A stretch of 64,000 bases of DNA from Oreohelix idahoensis (Eukaryota > Mollusca > Gastropoda > Stylommatophora > Oreohelicidae): positions 124,001-188,000 of the forward strand of contig JAMPIV010014837.1 in assembly GCA_024509875.1 (NCBI GenBank). The letters are read 5' to 3'. Below the pieces are notes generated by a model. It was not told where the DNA came from. It ran no database searches and was given only the letters and a program-made list of their open reading frames with translations. The translations under genes were made by a program, and so were the position numbers. The stretch's first letter is position 1. Each line of letters opens with the position of its first letter. This document shows positions 33,236-44,395 of the stretch, in pieces.

Positions 33236-35510
33236 TCAGAACAGCTTCGCTAGTTCTTTGAATTCCTTCATCGCCTCGAGCATTGCAATTTCCCGACTGG
33301 ATAGGCGAGCATCATACTGAGTAGCAGTGGGGACGGGTGTGATAGGCGACGACACTGCATTTGCTGATTGTTGGGACACTGAGGACATTGACGAATGCGG
33401 TGATGGCTTAACATCATTTGATTGCGGTGATGGTTTTACTGTGGTTAGAGTTTGTATGGCTGGAACATCTGTTGGTTTTGAGGCAGGTATATGTTTCGCC
33501 TTGATTTTTCTTCTGACCTGGTTGTGCTGAACGTTAGCACTGGTTACAATGGGCACAGTAATTTTCACACTGTTGTTTTTGACTAGTTGAGATGAGGCTA
33601 ACACTTCTCGGCTTCGTTTTGGAAAATGATTGCGTTTCTTCAGAATCTTTCGTCTGATATAGTTGTGCTGTATACGCGGAATTTTGTTGCTAGGGATTGA
33701 GTCATCAGATTCTGTTTTATAGGCGCGTTTGACGCTGGAGCTGACTGGTACAAATAATGTACTATCCGCATCACTGGTTTCAGTGGAACTAGCTGTATCA
33801 ATGTCTGTTTCTTGTTGGTATAATTCTACCATTTTTCTGTCATTATGTTCGTTGGGGTCTGACAAAGCTATGCTGTCTTGTTCTGTTTCGTCTCCATAAA
33901 GATCGCTGGTATATGGTTCAACAATCTGTTTGGGTATAGTTTCTTCAGGATCTGATTGTTTTGAACGAGCAATCTTGTTCTTGTGGTATAGCAGTGTTTG
34001 GTTTTCACTAGTGTTAAAACTAGAACTGCCTGAACTGGGGGTGTGATAGGTATCAGCTGACGATTTATCACTGCGGGAGTAAGTTTGAGTGTGGATATAA
34101 GGTGTTTTCGTGTTGTCATCGTGTGACGTCTGTGGCATGATTTCTTCATTTCTAATGCGCAGGTCTCTGTCTTGTAGTCTATTACGTAATTCAAGTGGTG
34201 GGATATCTTCTTCGCTTTCGGACGAGTCTCGTTGTTGTCTTGCTCGATGTATTTCATCTGTGGGTGGTCTGGGTATGTGGTCGTCTTGGTAAAATTCAGA
34301 GTCTGTCGTCTCTGACTCTGATATGTCAGACGAATCTGTGCTGGATGGATTATAATTTAGGGTGGCTTTTCTGACTGGTCTTGTATTTGTCGTCAGAGGC
34401 GGAATGGGCCGGTGATTATCGATTTTGATTTGTTTTACGTGAGCTTTTGTTTGGTGTTGTTTCTCTTCATTCCAAATAATGAAGTTTACAGGCGTAGTTT
34501 GTTTCATGATTTTGTAGCCATCTAACCATCGGTCATCGAATTTTGAACTGCGTACATGTTTCTTGTAGTATACTCTGTCTCCTATTTTGTACGTTGGTAG
34601 CTTGGCTGATTTATCATGTTGTTGTTTCTGTTTCTTGTGAAATGCCTTCTGCGTATTTCGTTGTGCAATCTGGTGAGCTTTATACTTTTCTTGAAGGATT
34701 ATTTCGATGGGGTCTTCTCCCATGTATTTTCTTTGTGGGCGAAGTAGGTTGTCTAACGGAAAGTTTGGTTCTCTTCCGTATAGCATGAGAAAGGGTGACA
34801 TTCCTGTGGTATCGTTCACGTTTACTCGGATGGCTTCAAGAGCTTGGTTAATGTATAGGTCCCAGTATTGGTGGTTCCCCTTGATATATTTGCTAATAAT
34901 ATCATGTAGGGTGGCGTGCATGCGTTCATTTCTGCCATTTGCATTTGGGCAATAATAAGTGGTTGTAGTATGCTCAATATTCAGCTGGTGTAAGGTGGCT
35001 TTAAATGGGTTACCTATCAACTGTTTACCGTTGTCTGAAATGATTCGTTTTGGACAGCCATGCCTGGGAATGAATTCTTGTAAAAAAATTTGCGTGATGG
35101 ACTGCGATGTGGCATCACTGAGTGGGTAACTTTCTGGCCAAACAGAGTATTGGTCAACTATGTGCAGGAGGTATTTGTTGCCTGATTGGGTGAGTGGGTA
35201 AGGACCTGATAAGTCAATGCTCACTGTTTGCATGGGGTAATGGGAAGGTTGCATTTCTTGAAGGGGAATTAAATGTGGCTTCATGTTTCTCAATTTACAT
35301 GTTCTACAGGTGGCTACATATTCTGTAATGTCCTTGTAGAAAGTTTGCCAATAATACCTTTTCTTTATGACATCAATTGTTTTGTCTCTTCCCATGTGCC
35401 CGTTGTTATCATGAAACTGTAGCAGTACTTCTGGGACTAGATGTGCTGGAATGACTTTTCTTAGTGTCCCTTCTTGTTTCTGATCAATATAGTATAGAGC
35501 TCCATCCGTT
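33236..35510 (-). CDS. Pol: integrase with long disordered tail, one base out of phase with RT
   Basis: Continues pol after the single-base shift near 35511; the first ATG in this frame is at 35395. An HHCC zinc-binding region (H-x4-H in HDNNGH, then CRTCK) leads to the catalytic core with D in VSIDLSGPY, D in IISDNGKQL and E in NGRNERMHATL. The C-terminal domain has RVYYKKHVRSSKFDDRW. About 370 more residues follow, acidic and Ser/Thr-rich, then basic (KRAYKTES, RRKILKKRNHFPKR), ending in a short helix with LSSREIAMLEAMKEF. Integrase joins the DNA copy to host DNA. The tail's end resembles the ORF at 61502-62593 in the related element. Whether the phase change is a mutation or programmed shifting is open; a recent mutation is simplest. 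Confidence 0.85.
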
Positions 35511-38500
35511 GGGTGTTACTGTAAAATCTTTACTTTTTGTTGGGTTTTCTTTCACGTATGTGAGCAGCTTGACAATTTCTGCATCTTTCGCTTGTTCTAC
35601 TCTCATGTCAAACATCTCTTGGCTTTCTTCTTCTACTTGAGTGGCAGAATCTGAGGTACTTCTTCGACTTGATGAAGTAATTTCATTAATTTCTTTAGCA
35701 TTATCGTCAATCTCTGAGGATGTGCCATCATTTTTGACTCTATTTGTTTTCACTTCAGTTTCATCATCATCATATTTAATCCTGGATAAGAGGTCTGCAC
35801 AGGTGTTCATTTCGCCTGGGATATGTTCGATAGTGGTGTCGTAGGACTGTAAATTCATTGCCCATGTCTGTAACTTCTTTGGCTGTTCTTGTGTTTTGGT
35901 GAGCCAGTTGACCAAAGGTTGATGATCAGTTCTTATAATGAGTTTAGTTCCTCTGACGTAAAAGTCAAACTTTTGTACTGCATAGTGAATAGCATATGCT
36001 TCTTTCTCAGTGGTGGTCCACCGTTTTTGTGACTTTGACAATGCATGGGATAGGAATGCAATGGGTTTCTCATTTGGAATGTTTGGTAGGATGGGTGTTT
36101 CATCTTCTAGTACAGGTTGGACCAAACAAGCACCAATTGCGTTATCTGAGGCATCGGCGTATAGTATCATGGGCTGAGAAATATCTGGATGTCCAAGCAG
36201 TGGGATGGTGGTTAGGGCATTTTTTAGATACTCAAAGGATCTCTGGCAGTCTTCTGTCCATTTGAAGCGTGCATACTTGCGGGTAAGGGCTATCAAAGGC
36301 TCTGCTGCTCTGGAGAAATTGATGATGTGGCGCCTATAGTACCCTATTGTACCAATAAACGAGCGTGTTTGTCTCACCGTCTTGGGGCTAGGCATTTCTC
36401 TTATGGCTTTGACTTTATCTTCATCAGGTCTGACGCCATGTCTATTGATGACAAAGCCTAAATATTTTGTTTCTGTCTTTAGAAACTCACACTTCGACAG
36501 TTTTAACTTTATTTGGTGATGCCTGAGTCTATCAAACACTGTTTCAACCTTGCGGAGGTGGTCTTCCATCGTGCCTGCGGTATGTATCAGGATATCGTCT
36601 ATGTATGCCAGGGCAAATGGATGTAGACCCTTTAACACTTCATCCATGAGTGACATATATGTTGCTGGAGATCCTTTTAGGCCAAATGGCATAACGTTCC
36701 AAAAATAGCTTCCCATATGTGAACAGAATGTGGATTTCTGTTTTGCCTCAGGTGTCATGGGGATGCACCAAAAGCCTGACCTTGCATCAAGTGTGGTAAA
36801 GTATGTAGACTTTCCTAACGTCGCAAGTAGATCGTCTATCCTGGGGAGGGGGTAGGAAATGACTTTTGTGATTTTGTTAAGGGCACGGTAGTCGCAGCAA
36901 AAGCGACTGGAGCCGTCTTTCTTTGTTACGATCACTATGGGTGAGGACCATTGGGAACGGGATCTTTCGATGATTCCTGCCTGTAGCATTTCATTTATAG
37001 ACCTTTCCACGAGTTCTCTGTTTTTCAAGGGCGTGTGATAGGGTTTCATGTGTATTGGCTCCTCTGTGGTTGTTTGAATGTCCATTGTGACAGTGTTAGT
37101 TCTGCCTAATTCCATGTCATTGAGTGCGAATACATCTTGGTGCTTTTCTACAAACGTTTTCAAACGTTGCTTATTATCTTCTGTGGCATTCAGGGTTGCA
37201 AGTAACTGAGCTATTCTCTCTCTGTATTTATGATCTGCTATGATATCTCTGGTCTGTCTTGATGCCTCCGTTTCATTCCCATAATTTTGGGACATTTTTC
37301 TTGCATCTTGTGAAAATCTCTGCTCCTGGTATGTGGCTTTCTTTTGCGTAGTTCTTTGCCGTTCATTGGGCTGTGCTTGGTACTGTCTCTTCTGCCATGT
37401 ACTGTGTGCATTTCCATTTGTCACTGCATTTACTGTATATTCATTTCTTATTATATTTCTGGGGTAGTCGTTGTTGTGCCATTTTTTCTGATTATTTCTG
37501 CCGTAACTGCGCTTATCTGCGTACGTTACTGTATTTCTTCTGTTTGTGCTATAGGGCTGTCTTCTTTCCCTGGGCGAAAATTTTTCATTCTTTCTGTTTC
37601 CAACTTTGCTGCTATAGTATCCTCCTGTGGTATAGTCATATAAGAGTTCTTCCTTTTCTTCGGAAATTTCAAGTGGTTTTGGGACTTTATCATATCCACC
37701 TGTTTTTGAGTTATATTGATACTCCATGGGGCATGTATCACTGTCTTGTCGCTTTGGATATCCTCCTGGCAAGACAATTTCTGTTTCTCTGTTACTCTGT
37801 GATATACAGCACTTCATCTTTTCTCTTGGTGTGCTGGGGCGCAAGAATGAGTAATTATAGTCATTTTCATACTGTGGCCTTTCTCTTCTTATGTATGGAC
37901 TGGTTCGTTTCTGCCATCTGGGTAGGGTATGCTGTGGTGTAACATAACTCTGACTGATGTTACTGCCTTTTTCTGCATAAGCCTTATAACTGTTTACTTT
38001 CCGTGTACTTTGGTTATTTGTACTGCGATTTCGTGCATTATGTCCAGTGGGGGTGGTTGAGACAATTTGTGGATGGTCTCTATTGGTTTTGGTTTGTCTT
38101 ATTGTTGACGTATCCACTTGCGCTACAACTGTGCCTCTTTTTATAGTGGTAGTTTTTCCTGACATATTCAATATCATGATGGGGAAATCTCTGGACTTCG
38201 AGACTTCAGCGATTCCCTCTGTAATTTGCAACAATGGGTCATCAATAATGCTTTCTTCTGCTAGGGGCTGTACTTGAATTGATTGCCCTGGTGTTATGTA
38301 CTCAGAATTTTTTACTCTGCCTTTTGCTATGACCAGGGAGTTTGGAGCCACCGTTATGGGAGCTGTAATCCTTACCAAAGACGCTATGTGGATATCGTCC
38401 TGGAGATCTATGTACGTATTGTTGACTTTGATTTTGTGGAGGTCATAGTATATTCGAACTTTGTGTTTGTTAAAAAAATCTCTCCCTAGGATAAGATTTC

Positions 38501-38911
38501 TAGACATTCCTTTAGTGATGACAAATGGGTGTTCAAAATTTGTTTCGCCTAAGGAAAATTTTAGCCATGCTGTCCCAACTGAATTTAGTCTTTGTCCCGT
38601 GACTGAAGCTAGGTGTGTTTTGGACGGTTCAAATCGTACTACGTGTTGGATCCTCTTGAACAGCTGGAACCTAATAAGGCTGATGGATGCTCCTGTATCT
38701 ACCAGTGCCCTATATTGTTGGCCCTGTATAGACATGATGCAGGAACTGGGGTCCGGATGTATTTTAGTTCCATCATGCAACATTTCTTCATATTGTATTT
38801 TACTGGATGGGCCCACTTGACAATTTCTGTTCTGTGTTGTTTCTTTTGTTTTGGACCAGTTTCTGTGATTGTTGCCCTCACTAATGGTCCTGTTTAGTGA
38901 GTGGCGCGGCC
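35484..38911 (-). CDS. pol: Pol: protease, linker, reverse transcriptase, RNase H
   Basis: Reached from gag by -1 shifting; open without stops to 35484. Counting from the GTG at 38816: an aspartic protease with ALVDTGASISLI at ~38-49, then an unusual basic, Tyr/Arg/Asn-rich linker (~135-560), then RT with CDYRALNK, YFTTLDARSGFW, MPFGLKGSPATY and the catalytic YIDD (~738-741). RNase H follows with LYADASDNAIGA (~885) and RTDHQPLVNWL. The protein copies element RNA into DNA inside the particle. The frame breaks near 35511, where one extra base in a GGG/CCC run separates it from the integrase frame; beyond that only ~9 out-of-frame codons remain. The linker is the odd part: Ty3/gypsy proteins usually have a short spacer here. 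Confidence 0.88.
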
Positions 38912-38918
38912 GTTTCCC
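38877..38918 (-). promoter_or_regulatory. Programmed -1 frameshift signal, gag to pol
   Basis: On the element strand the heptamer GGGAAAC (plus coordinates 38912-38918) is in the gag register G-GGA-AAC, the canonical X-XXY-YYZ form. Ten bases later comes a perfect 8-bp stem, CTCACTAA/TTAGTGAG with a 9-base loop (38877-38901), which also contains the gag stop. The pol frame is exactly -1 relative to gag and has no stop from the heptamer into protease. Confidence 0.8.
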
Positions 38919-40015
38919 TGACGCATGAGGGTTTGAGGTGCGCCTCTGGTATACTGATTTCTGGTGTAATCACGTGGGGGTGGTGCGGGTTGTTGTGGTT
39001 GGTAGCCTCCTCTTCTGAATGGTGCATTATTGTAATTAGCTCTACACGCCTTGTACCCATGTCCGAGCCTACCGCATGTGAAGCATCCGTTCGGATTGAC
39101 ATTATTGACTTCGTTTTGCCTCTGTGTGGGGGGTCTATAATTGCGAGGCCTATCATCTTGTTGTCGTGGGCGAGTCCATTGCCTCCTGGCATGGTCAACT
39201 TCCATAGGCTCATGCTCATCATAGTCCCTATATTCTGGTCGGGGTTCCCTACCTGCTCTTTGTTGGAACCTTCGGTGAAGATTTTCCTCCTGTATTGCTG
39301 CTTGGATTGTTTCAGCAATAGTCTTGGTGTCTTTTCTAATAAGATGCCTTCTGATATTTTCCGCTCTAAGGCCATCGGCAAATATCCCCACTAACTGTAT
39401 TTCTACATCAGGTGTGGTAGGGATTTCTCCGCAAAATGCCTCTTCTGCCATATTGAGGAATCGATCTCCAAAAAGTTGTACCGATTCATCTCTTTCCTGT
39501 TTCATGCTTCTAAGGACTGACCAAGCATGCATTTTGTCTATTATTTCCCCATATCTCTGGGTGAGCTCTTTTTTTAGGGACTCGTAGGTTTCTGTGGGGT
39601 ACTGCTGGGACCTCCTTCTTAAAAAATCAGTCACGTACGAATCAGAACCTAACAGAGCGATTTTCTTTTTTTCTTCATCCGTTGTTGCCTCTGCTAGTGC
39701 CGCAAATTTTTCCATGTCAGACAACCATCTTCTGAATTTTTTCTTGTTTCCATCGAACGGCTGAACAATGGATCTAACCTGTGTGAATTTCGCGTAGTTG
39801 TCATTTTTCTGTAGGGTTTCAGTAATTTTCTGTAGCGCTATTATTGTTGGTCCTTCCATACTTTGTCTGTCCTGGGGCTGCAGTGGTTGTGTATTTACGG
39901 GTTGGTTCTGTGGTTGTTGTTGTTGTTCCACACCCAGCTGTTGAAAATTTTCCATTAATTGATCCATCTTCGCTTCTGCTCTTTTTTTTTTAGAGGACTG
40001 GTCATACGGCACCAA
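38894..40015 (-). CDS. gag: Gag polyprotein of the Ty3/gypsy-like element
   Basis: Open from a non-ATG position at 40015; the first ATG is at 39967 (MDQLMENFQQLG), the likelier start, giving about 357 residues. A helical capsid-like middle region (FRRWLSDMEKFAALAEA, RSMKQERDESVQLFGDRFLNM) is followed by a basic, arginine-rich segment. One CCHC zinc knuckle follows, CFTCGRLGHGYKAC (C-x2-C-x4-H-x4-C), which binds genomic RNA. Gag assembles the particle in which reverse transcription occurs. The frame is undamaged. It ends in TAA at 38896-38894, just past a -1 slippery site that gives access to pol. Confidence 0.88.
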   Translation of the reverse strand: MVPYDQSSKKKRAEAKMDQLMENFQQLGVEQQQQPQNQPVNTQPLQPQDRQSMEGPTIIALQKITETLQKNDNYAKFTQVRSIVQPFDGNKKKFRRWLSDMEKFAALAEATTDEEKKKIALLGSDSYVTDFLRRRSQQYPTETYESLKKELTQRYGEIIDKMHAWSVLRSMKQERDESVQLFGDRFLNMAEEAFCGEIPTTPDVEIQLVGIFADGLRAENIRRHLIRKDTKTIAETIQAAIQEENLHRRFQQRAGREPRPEYRDYDEHEPMEVDHARRQWTRPRQQDDRPRNYRPPTQRQNEVNNVNPNGCFTCGRLGHGYKACRANYNNAPFRRGGYQPQQPAPPPRDYTRNQYTRGAPQTLMRQGNGRATH

Positions 40016-40024
40016 ATTGAGATG

Positions 40025-41155
40025 TGTGGCCGGGTAGGGTAGTGGGGATTGCTGTTTTGAATCGAGAGTATTAGATCTTGATTACTAGCTAGCCTGCTAG
40101 AGGTGATGATTTCTCTCTACAGACTTACAGGAATTTACCAGGTTCGGGGACAATCCTCTATGATGTTTTATTTTTAGAGCATATGGTTATTATTTGTGTT
40201 GCACCTGCAACGATTAGCTTTGGCATGAACCTTTAATAATTGCTATGATGGCTAACTGCAAACATATGATTCGTCAACAGCATTTGTGTTCAATGAAACA
40301 AATGTTTATTCAATTTCCAACAAGAACTGAGTTGAGTCAAATGGTAACCACACCAAATTTGCATAATGGCATGTTGACATTCAATAAACAAGCATAAAAA
40401 GTCAATGTATTATTTTAATGATGCAATATTCCTTATTGCATCTCGTAATCTTTTCAAGTTGCTAAAACATGGCGTGGCTCTTCTATCCTTCTAGTGTTCC
40501 TTCGTTTATTTGTTAATGTGGTCTAGATTTTCACGTTTTTCTTATCTCTTCATTTCAATGAAGAGCCAAACTTTCTTTATTTCATTAGTATTCCTTGGTT
40601 TGACTTTCTCTCAGCTTAAGGACCTTCATTCTTGGTAAAAGGTTCAGATATATACCTGGGTTTACAATTCTTTACCCAGTTTTCGAGCGTAGCTCCGTTT
40701 CAGTTATGACCGTGGGCTCTAACCGTTATTGCATGCAGTATTTAGCAATACTTACAGTTTTCATGAACTCACAAACAAATTATCACATTCCACATTTCGA
40801 AGTTACACAGTTGCATTGATTGTGCGAAGTCAATCTCCTCTATAGAATATCACTGAGCAAAGAGACTTACGTCTTGTCTCCACCGCTCTAAATTCATACT
40901 GACTAAAAAAAAATGGCTTCATCTCTCCTGTTCATTCCGGGGAAAAAGAACTCAGCTTAACCATTGGTGGAAAATCACGTGACCAATGCTTAGCGTAAGG
41001 AAGCGAAGCTTAGCCTAAAATAATGCGTGGCGTTAGGAAGCTAACTTGGTTTAATTAAACATCTGCGCCAAGACTTTTTTAATCTTCTGTTTCTATAAAA
41101 ATTTATTTTATGTTAATATAGCCTGTATCTAAAAACTTACGGTATACGCGGTTAC
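40025..41155 (-). repeat. 5' LTR of the Ty3/gypsy-like element
   Basis: Matches the left LTR along its whole length. The differences seen are C/A near 29009/40229, G/A near 29524/40744, G/A near 29772/40992, and one T fewer in the run near 41080. The outer end reads GGTTACTT, where the other LTR has GGTTACA, so the terminal base is altered or lost. It carries the same E-box/CCAAT cluster (40962-40988) and should hold the promoter. Confidence 0.9.
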
Positions 41156-41569
41156 TTAAACAACGACAAACACTAGGATCTCAGGCAGCCCACAGAAGAG
41201 TCTAAGATGTCGATGATTAGTAAAATAAAAAGTTTAAGACATCAATGCCACGCAACCAGAAAACAGTTTCCAGATATCGATACCCGGAGATCGTACACGC
41301 GGAGACATGTAAATCTACTTCAATTTGTAGAGTAGGGTGACCATATCCTTTTAACAAAACAAAACAACAAAACAGAAAAGACATTTTCTGATTTGTTGAC
41401 ATAAAAAGAGGACAACACAAGACATAAACTAGGACAGAAAGAGGACTGATTAATGAATGATTGTGATGGCGAGAGCTAGTAGTTTTATAAAGGTTAGAAA
41501 AAATAGAAATAAAATGTCATTTAAAATGTTTATTTTTAAATCATTTTAACTTCAACAATTAAATTTCAA
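41156..41569. other. Spacer, possible left end of a hAT-like remnant
   Basis: TAGGGTGACCATATCC at about 41333 and GAGGACAACACAAGACATAA at about 41410 resemble termini of hAT-type non-autonomous elements. A possible inverted partner lies near 42935-42960 (GGACAGATGGCTACACTC). Low certainty. Confidence 0.3.
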
Positions 41570-41822
41570 CATGTTAATCTGTACTGATGAAATTATTATT
41601 GATAATACAAGTGATTTGTATAATTTGATCTTCACAGGAAAACTGATGTTACTTTTCCAGATCACATTCAGCATTGTCATGGCAGCTGAGAGCATCTCAA
41701 GTCTTGTCTTGATTTCTTTACTTGATCTTCCATCACTACATATAGTTGACCCCAGATATTTAATACTATTTAAAAAAAATATATAATCTGTTTCTGTATT
41801 GTGACTTTCCATCAATGACATA
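41570..41822 (-). mobile_element. LINE fragment (family B), RT thumb region
   Basis: The minus strand encodes ESHNTETDYIFF, IKYLGSTICSDGRSSKEIK, LNVIWKSNISFPVKIKLYK and LVLSI, overlapping the N-terminus of the piece at 15932-16468. Truncated at both ends. Confidence 0.75.
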
Positions 41823-42121
41823 AGACGGTCTATTCATGTGTTGTGATTAGGTACCACAAAGAAATATTTTGCGATCATTAGTAGTTCAGAATGAAATTCA
41901 CAATTTACTAATAGTTTTAAACATTTGATTCATTTCTCATGTGCCAGAAATGCCTGAAACCTTCATCATTAATGCTACTTTCAACAAATATCAGATTGTT
42001 AAGTTGATCATAGCACTTGTCTCATCAAATGCAACATTTTTTTTATTAATTAAATATTGACCAGAAGTTCATCCATCGTCCCATGTTGGTACTCCGTGTA
42101 AAGTCTTCCATTTAAAATATG

Positions 42122-42290
42122 TAAAATCTTCTAAAGGTTTCATCGATATCACTATGTCTTCTAAAGGTTTCATCGATATAACAGTGTCTTCTAAAGGTGT
42201 CATCAATATGACTATGTCTTCTAAAGGTGTCATCGATATGACAACTTCATCTAAAGGTGTCATCGATATGACTACGTCTAAAGAACGGAT
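42122..42290 (+). repeat. 30-bp minisatellite, about 6 units
   Basis: Units of TCTTCTAAAGGTGTCATCGA followed by TATGACTATG, with a TTTCATC variant in the first units. Confidence 0.9.
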
Positions 42291-42504
42291 GTACAGGCAT
42301 TTATTTCACCATGAAACTTGTCAAGTCAATTTCTTCGTTTTTCAAAAAGCTTGATCGGAATTTTCAAGGGCACAAACTCTTGACACAAGCGCTGCTTAAG
42401 AATGTCTTATCACAGATTTAAAACAGTTTAGAACTTCAACAACTGAACTACATTCCTTTGTAATTCTTTCATTATTTACTTGTAAAAATACTCCTAAAGA
42501 ATAT

Positions 42505-42812
42505 TCATTCATTCATAACGCTCATAGAAGCATAGGCCTTCAACAAACACATGCCAAGTCCTCCTGTCACGTGCCATCATCTCAAGTTCTTTCCACGTTC
42601 TCCTCATCATTTTCACCTCTGTTTCCAGCTCTCTTCTCCATGTGCTTCTTGGTCTACCTCTGCCTCTATTGCCCTGGATGTTCCAGAACAAGGACTGCCT
42701 TGTAATGCTATCAACAGGTTTCCTCAGTGTGTGTCCTATCCATCGCCATCTTCTCATTATTTGTTCCACTGGAACTTGTCTTGTTCTTGTCACCAGTTCC
42801 ACATTTAAAGAA
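42505..42812 (-). mobile_element. RTE-like LINE, 5'-truncated 3' end
   Basis: Matches the last ~300 bases of the RTE at 10867-14092, including RKPVDSITRQSLFWN and GRGRPRSTWRRELETEV, with an ATTC-repeat tail on the plus strand at 42508-42520. The minus-strand frame is open for most of it. Confidence 0.85.
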
Positions 42813-43004
42813 TATACTTGCGTTAAATAGACCTCATCATGTTCAATCTCTGATCTTAAAAAACCGGACAAAATGTACTTTTGAAAAAAGTGGCCCGTAC
42901 GCTCAATCTTAAGGCTAATAACAGGACAGATCCGGGGAAAAGTGGACAGATGGCTACACTCTAATAGCGTGCTGTTGAAACGAATTCATGAAAAACAAAC
43001 AAAA

Positions 43005-44395
43005 AACAAGTCACAGTCACAGGGTTCAATCACCAAGTCACAGTCAAATGGTTCAATCACCAAGTCACAGTCAAAGGGTTCAATCACCAAGTCACAGTCA
43101 AAGGGTTCAATCACCAAGTCACAGTCAAAGAGTTCAATCACCAAGTCACAGTCAAAGGGTTCAATCATGTCACCAAAGTCACCAAGTCAGTTCAAAGGGT
43201 TCAATCACCAAGTCACAGTCAAAGGGTTCAATCACCAAGTCACAGTCAAAGGGTTCAATCACCAAGTCACAGTCAAAGGGTTCAATCACCAAGTCACAGT
43301 CAAAGGGTTCAATCACCAAGTCACAGTCAAAGGGTTCAATCACCAAGTCACAGTCAAAGGGTTCAATCACCAAGTCACAGTCAAAGGGTTCAATCACCAA
43401 GTCACAGGGTTCAATCACCTAGTCAGTCAAAGGGTTCAATCACCAAGTCACAGGGTTCAATCACCAAGTCACAGTCAAAGGGTTCAATCACCAAGTCACA
43501 GTCAAAGGGTTCAATCACCAAGTCACAGTCAAAGGGTTCAATCACCAAGTCACAGTCAAAGGGTTCAATCACCAAGTCACAGTCAAAGGGTTCAATCACC
43601 AAGTCACAGTCAAAGGGTTCAATCACCAAGTCACAGTCAAAGGGTTCAATCACCAAGTCACAGTCAAAGGGTTCAATCACCATGTCACAGTCAAAGGGTT
43701 CAACCACCAAGTCATAGTCAAAGGGTTCAATCACCAAGTCACAGTCAAAGGGTTCAATCACCAAATCACAGTCAAAGGGTTCAATCACCAAGTCACAGTC
43801 AAAGGGTTCAATCACCAAGTCACAGTCAAAGGGTTCAATCACCAAGTCACAGGGTTCAATCACCAAGTCACAGTCAAAGGGTTCAATCACCAAGTCACAG
43901 TCAAAGGGTTCAATCACCAAGTCACAGTCAAAGGGTTCAATCACCAAGTCACAGTCAAAGGGTTCAATCACCAAGTCACAGGGTTCAATCACCTAGTCAC
44001 AGTCAAAGGGTTCAATCACCAAGTCACAGGGTTCAATCACCAAGTCACAGTCAAAGGGTTCAATCACCAAGTCACAGTCAAAGGGTTCAATCACCAAGTC
44101 ACAGTCAAAGGGTTCAATCACCAAGTCACAGGGTTCAATCACCTAGTCACAGTCAAAGGGTTCAATCACCAAGTCACAGGGTTCAATCACCAAGTCACAG
44201 TCAAAGGGTTCAATCACCTAGTCACAGTCAAAGGGTTCAATCACCAAGTCACAGAGTTCAATCACCTAGTCACAGGCAAAGGGTTCAATCACCAAGTCAC
44301 AGGGTTCAATCACCAAGTCACAGTCAAAGGGTTCAATCACCAAGTCATAGTCAAAGGGTTCAATCACCAAGTCACAGGGTTCAATCACCACGATT
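43005..44395 (+). repeat. 27-bp minisatellite with 21-bp short units, about 52 units
   Basis: Long units carry AAGTCACAGTCAAAGGGTTC then AATCACC; short units lack TCAAAG. Short units become frequent after about 43980. Unit lengths divisible by three leave all plus frames and a minus frame open, giving SHSQRVQSP-type repeats; these are not genes. Confidence 0.95.

Larger units (their letters stand above)
28805..41155 (-). mobile_element. Ty3/gypsy-like LTR retrotransposon, nearly intact, 12.35 kb
   Basis: Direct LTRs at 28805-29937 and 40025-41155 enclose gag, protease-RT-RNase H and integrase in the Ty3/gypsy order, all on the minus strand, so the right LTR is the 5' LTR. Coding starts only ~57 bases after the 5' LTR, and ~3.3 kb of noncoding sequence follows the integrase stop. 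TGGTGCCG just inside the 5' LTR (40014-40007) is a possible primer-binding site. No clear target duplication was found: ATCT precedes the left LTR and TTAAAC follows the right one. The LTRs differ by three substitutions and one T, so insertion was recent. Confidence 0.93.

Noticed and set aside
37344..38897. Plus-strand open frames opposite pol
   Set aside because: Cys- and Phe-rich antisense shadows of the pol reading frame.
38881..39381. 166-codon minus-strand frame within gag
   Set aside because: It overlaps gag in another register and lacks homology; most likely a shadow of the gag sequence.
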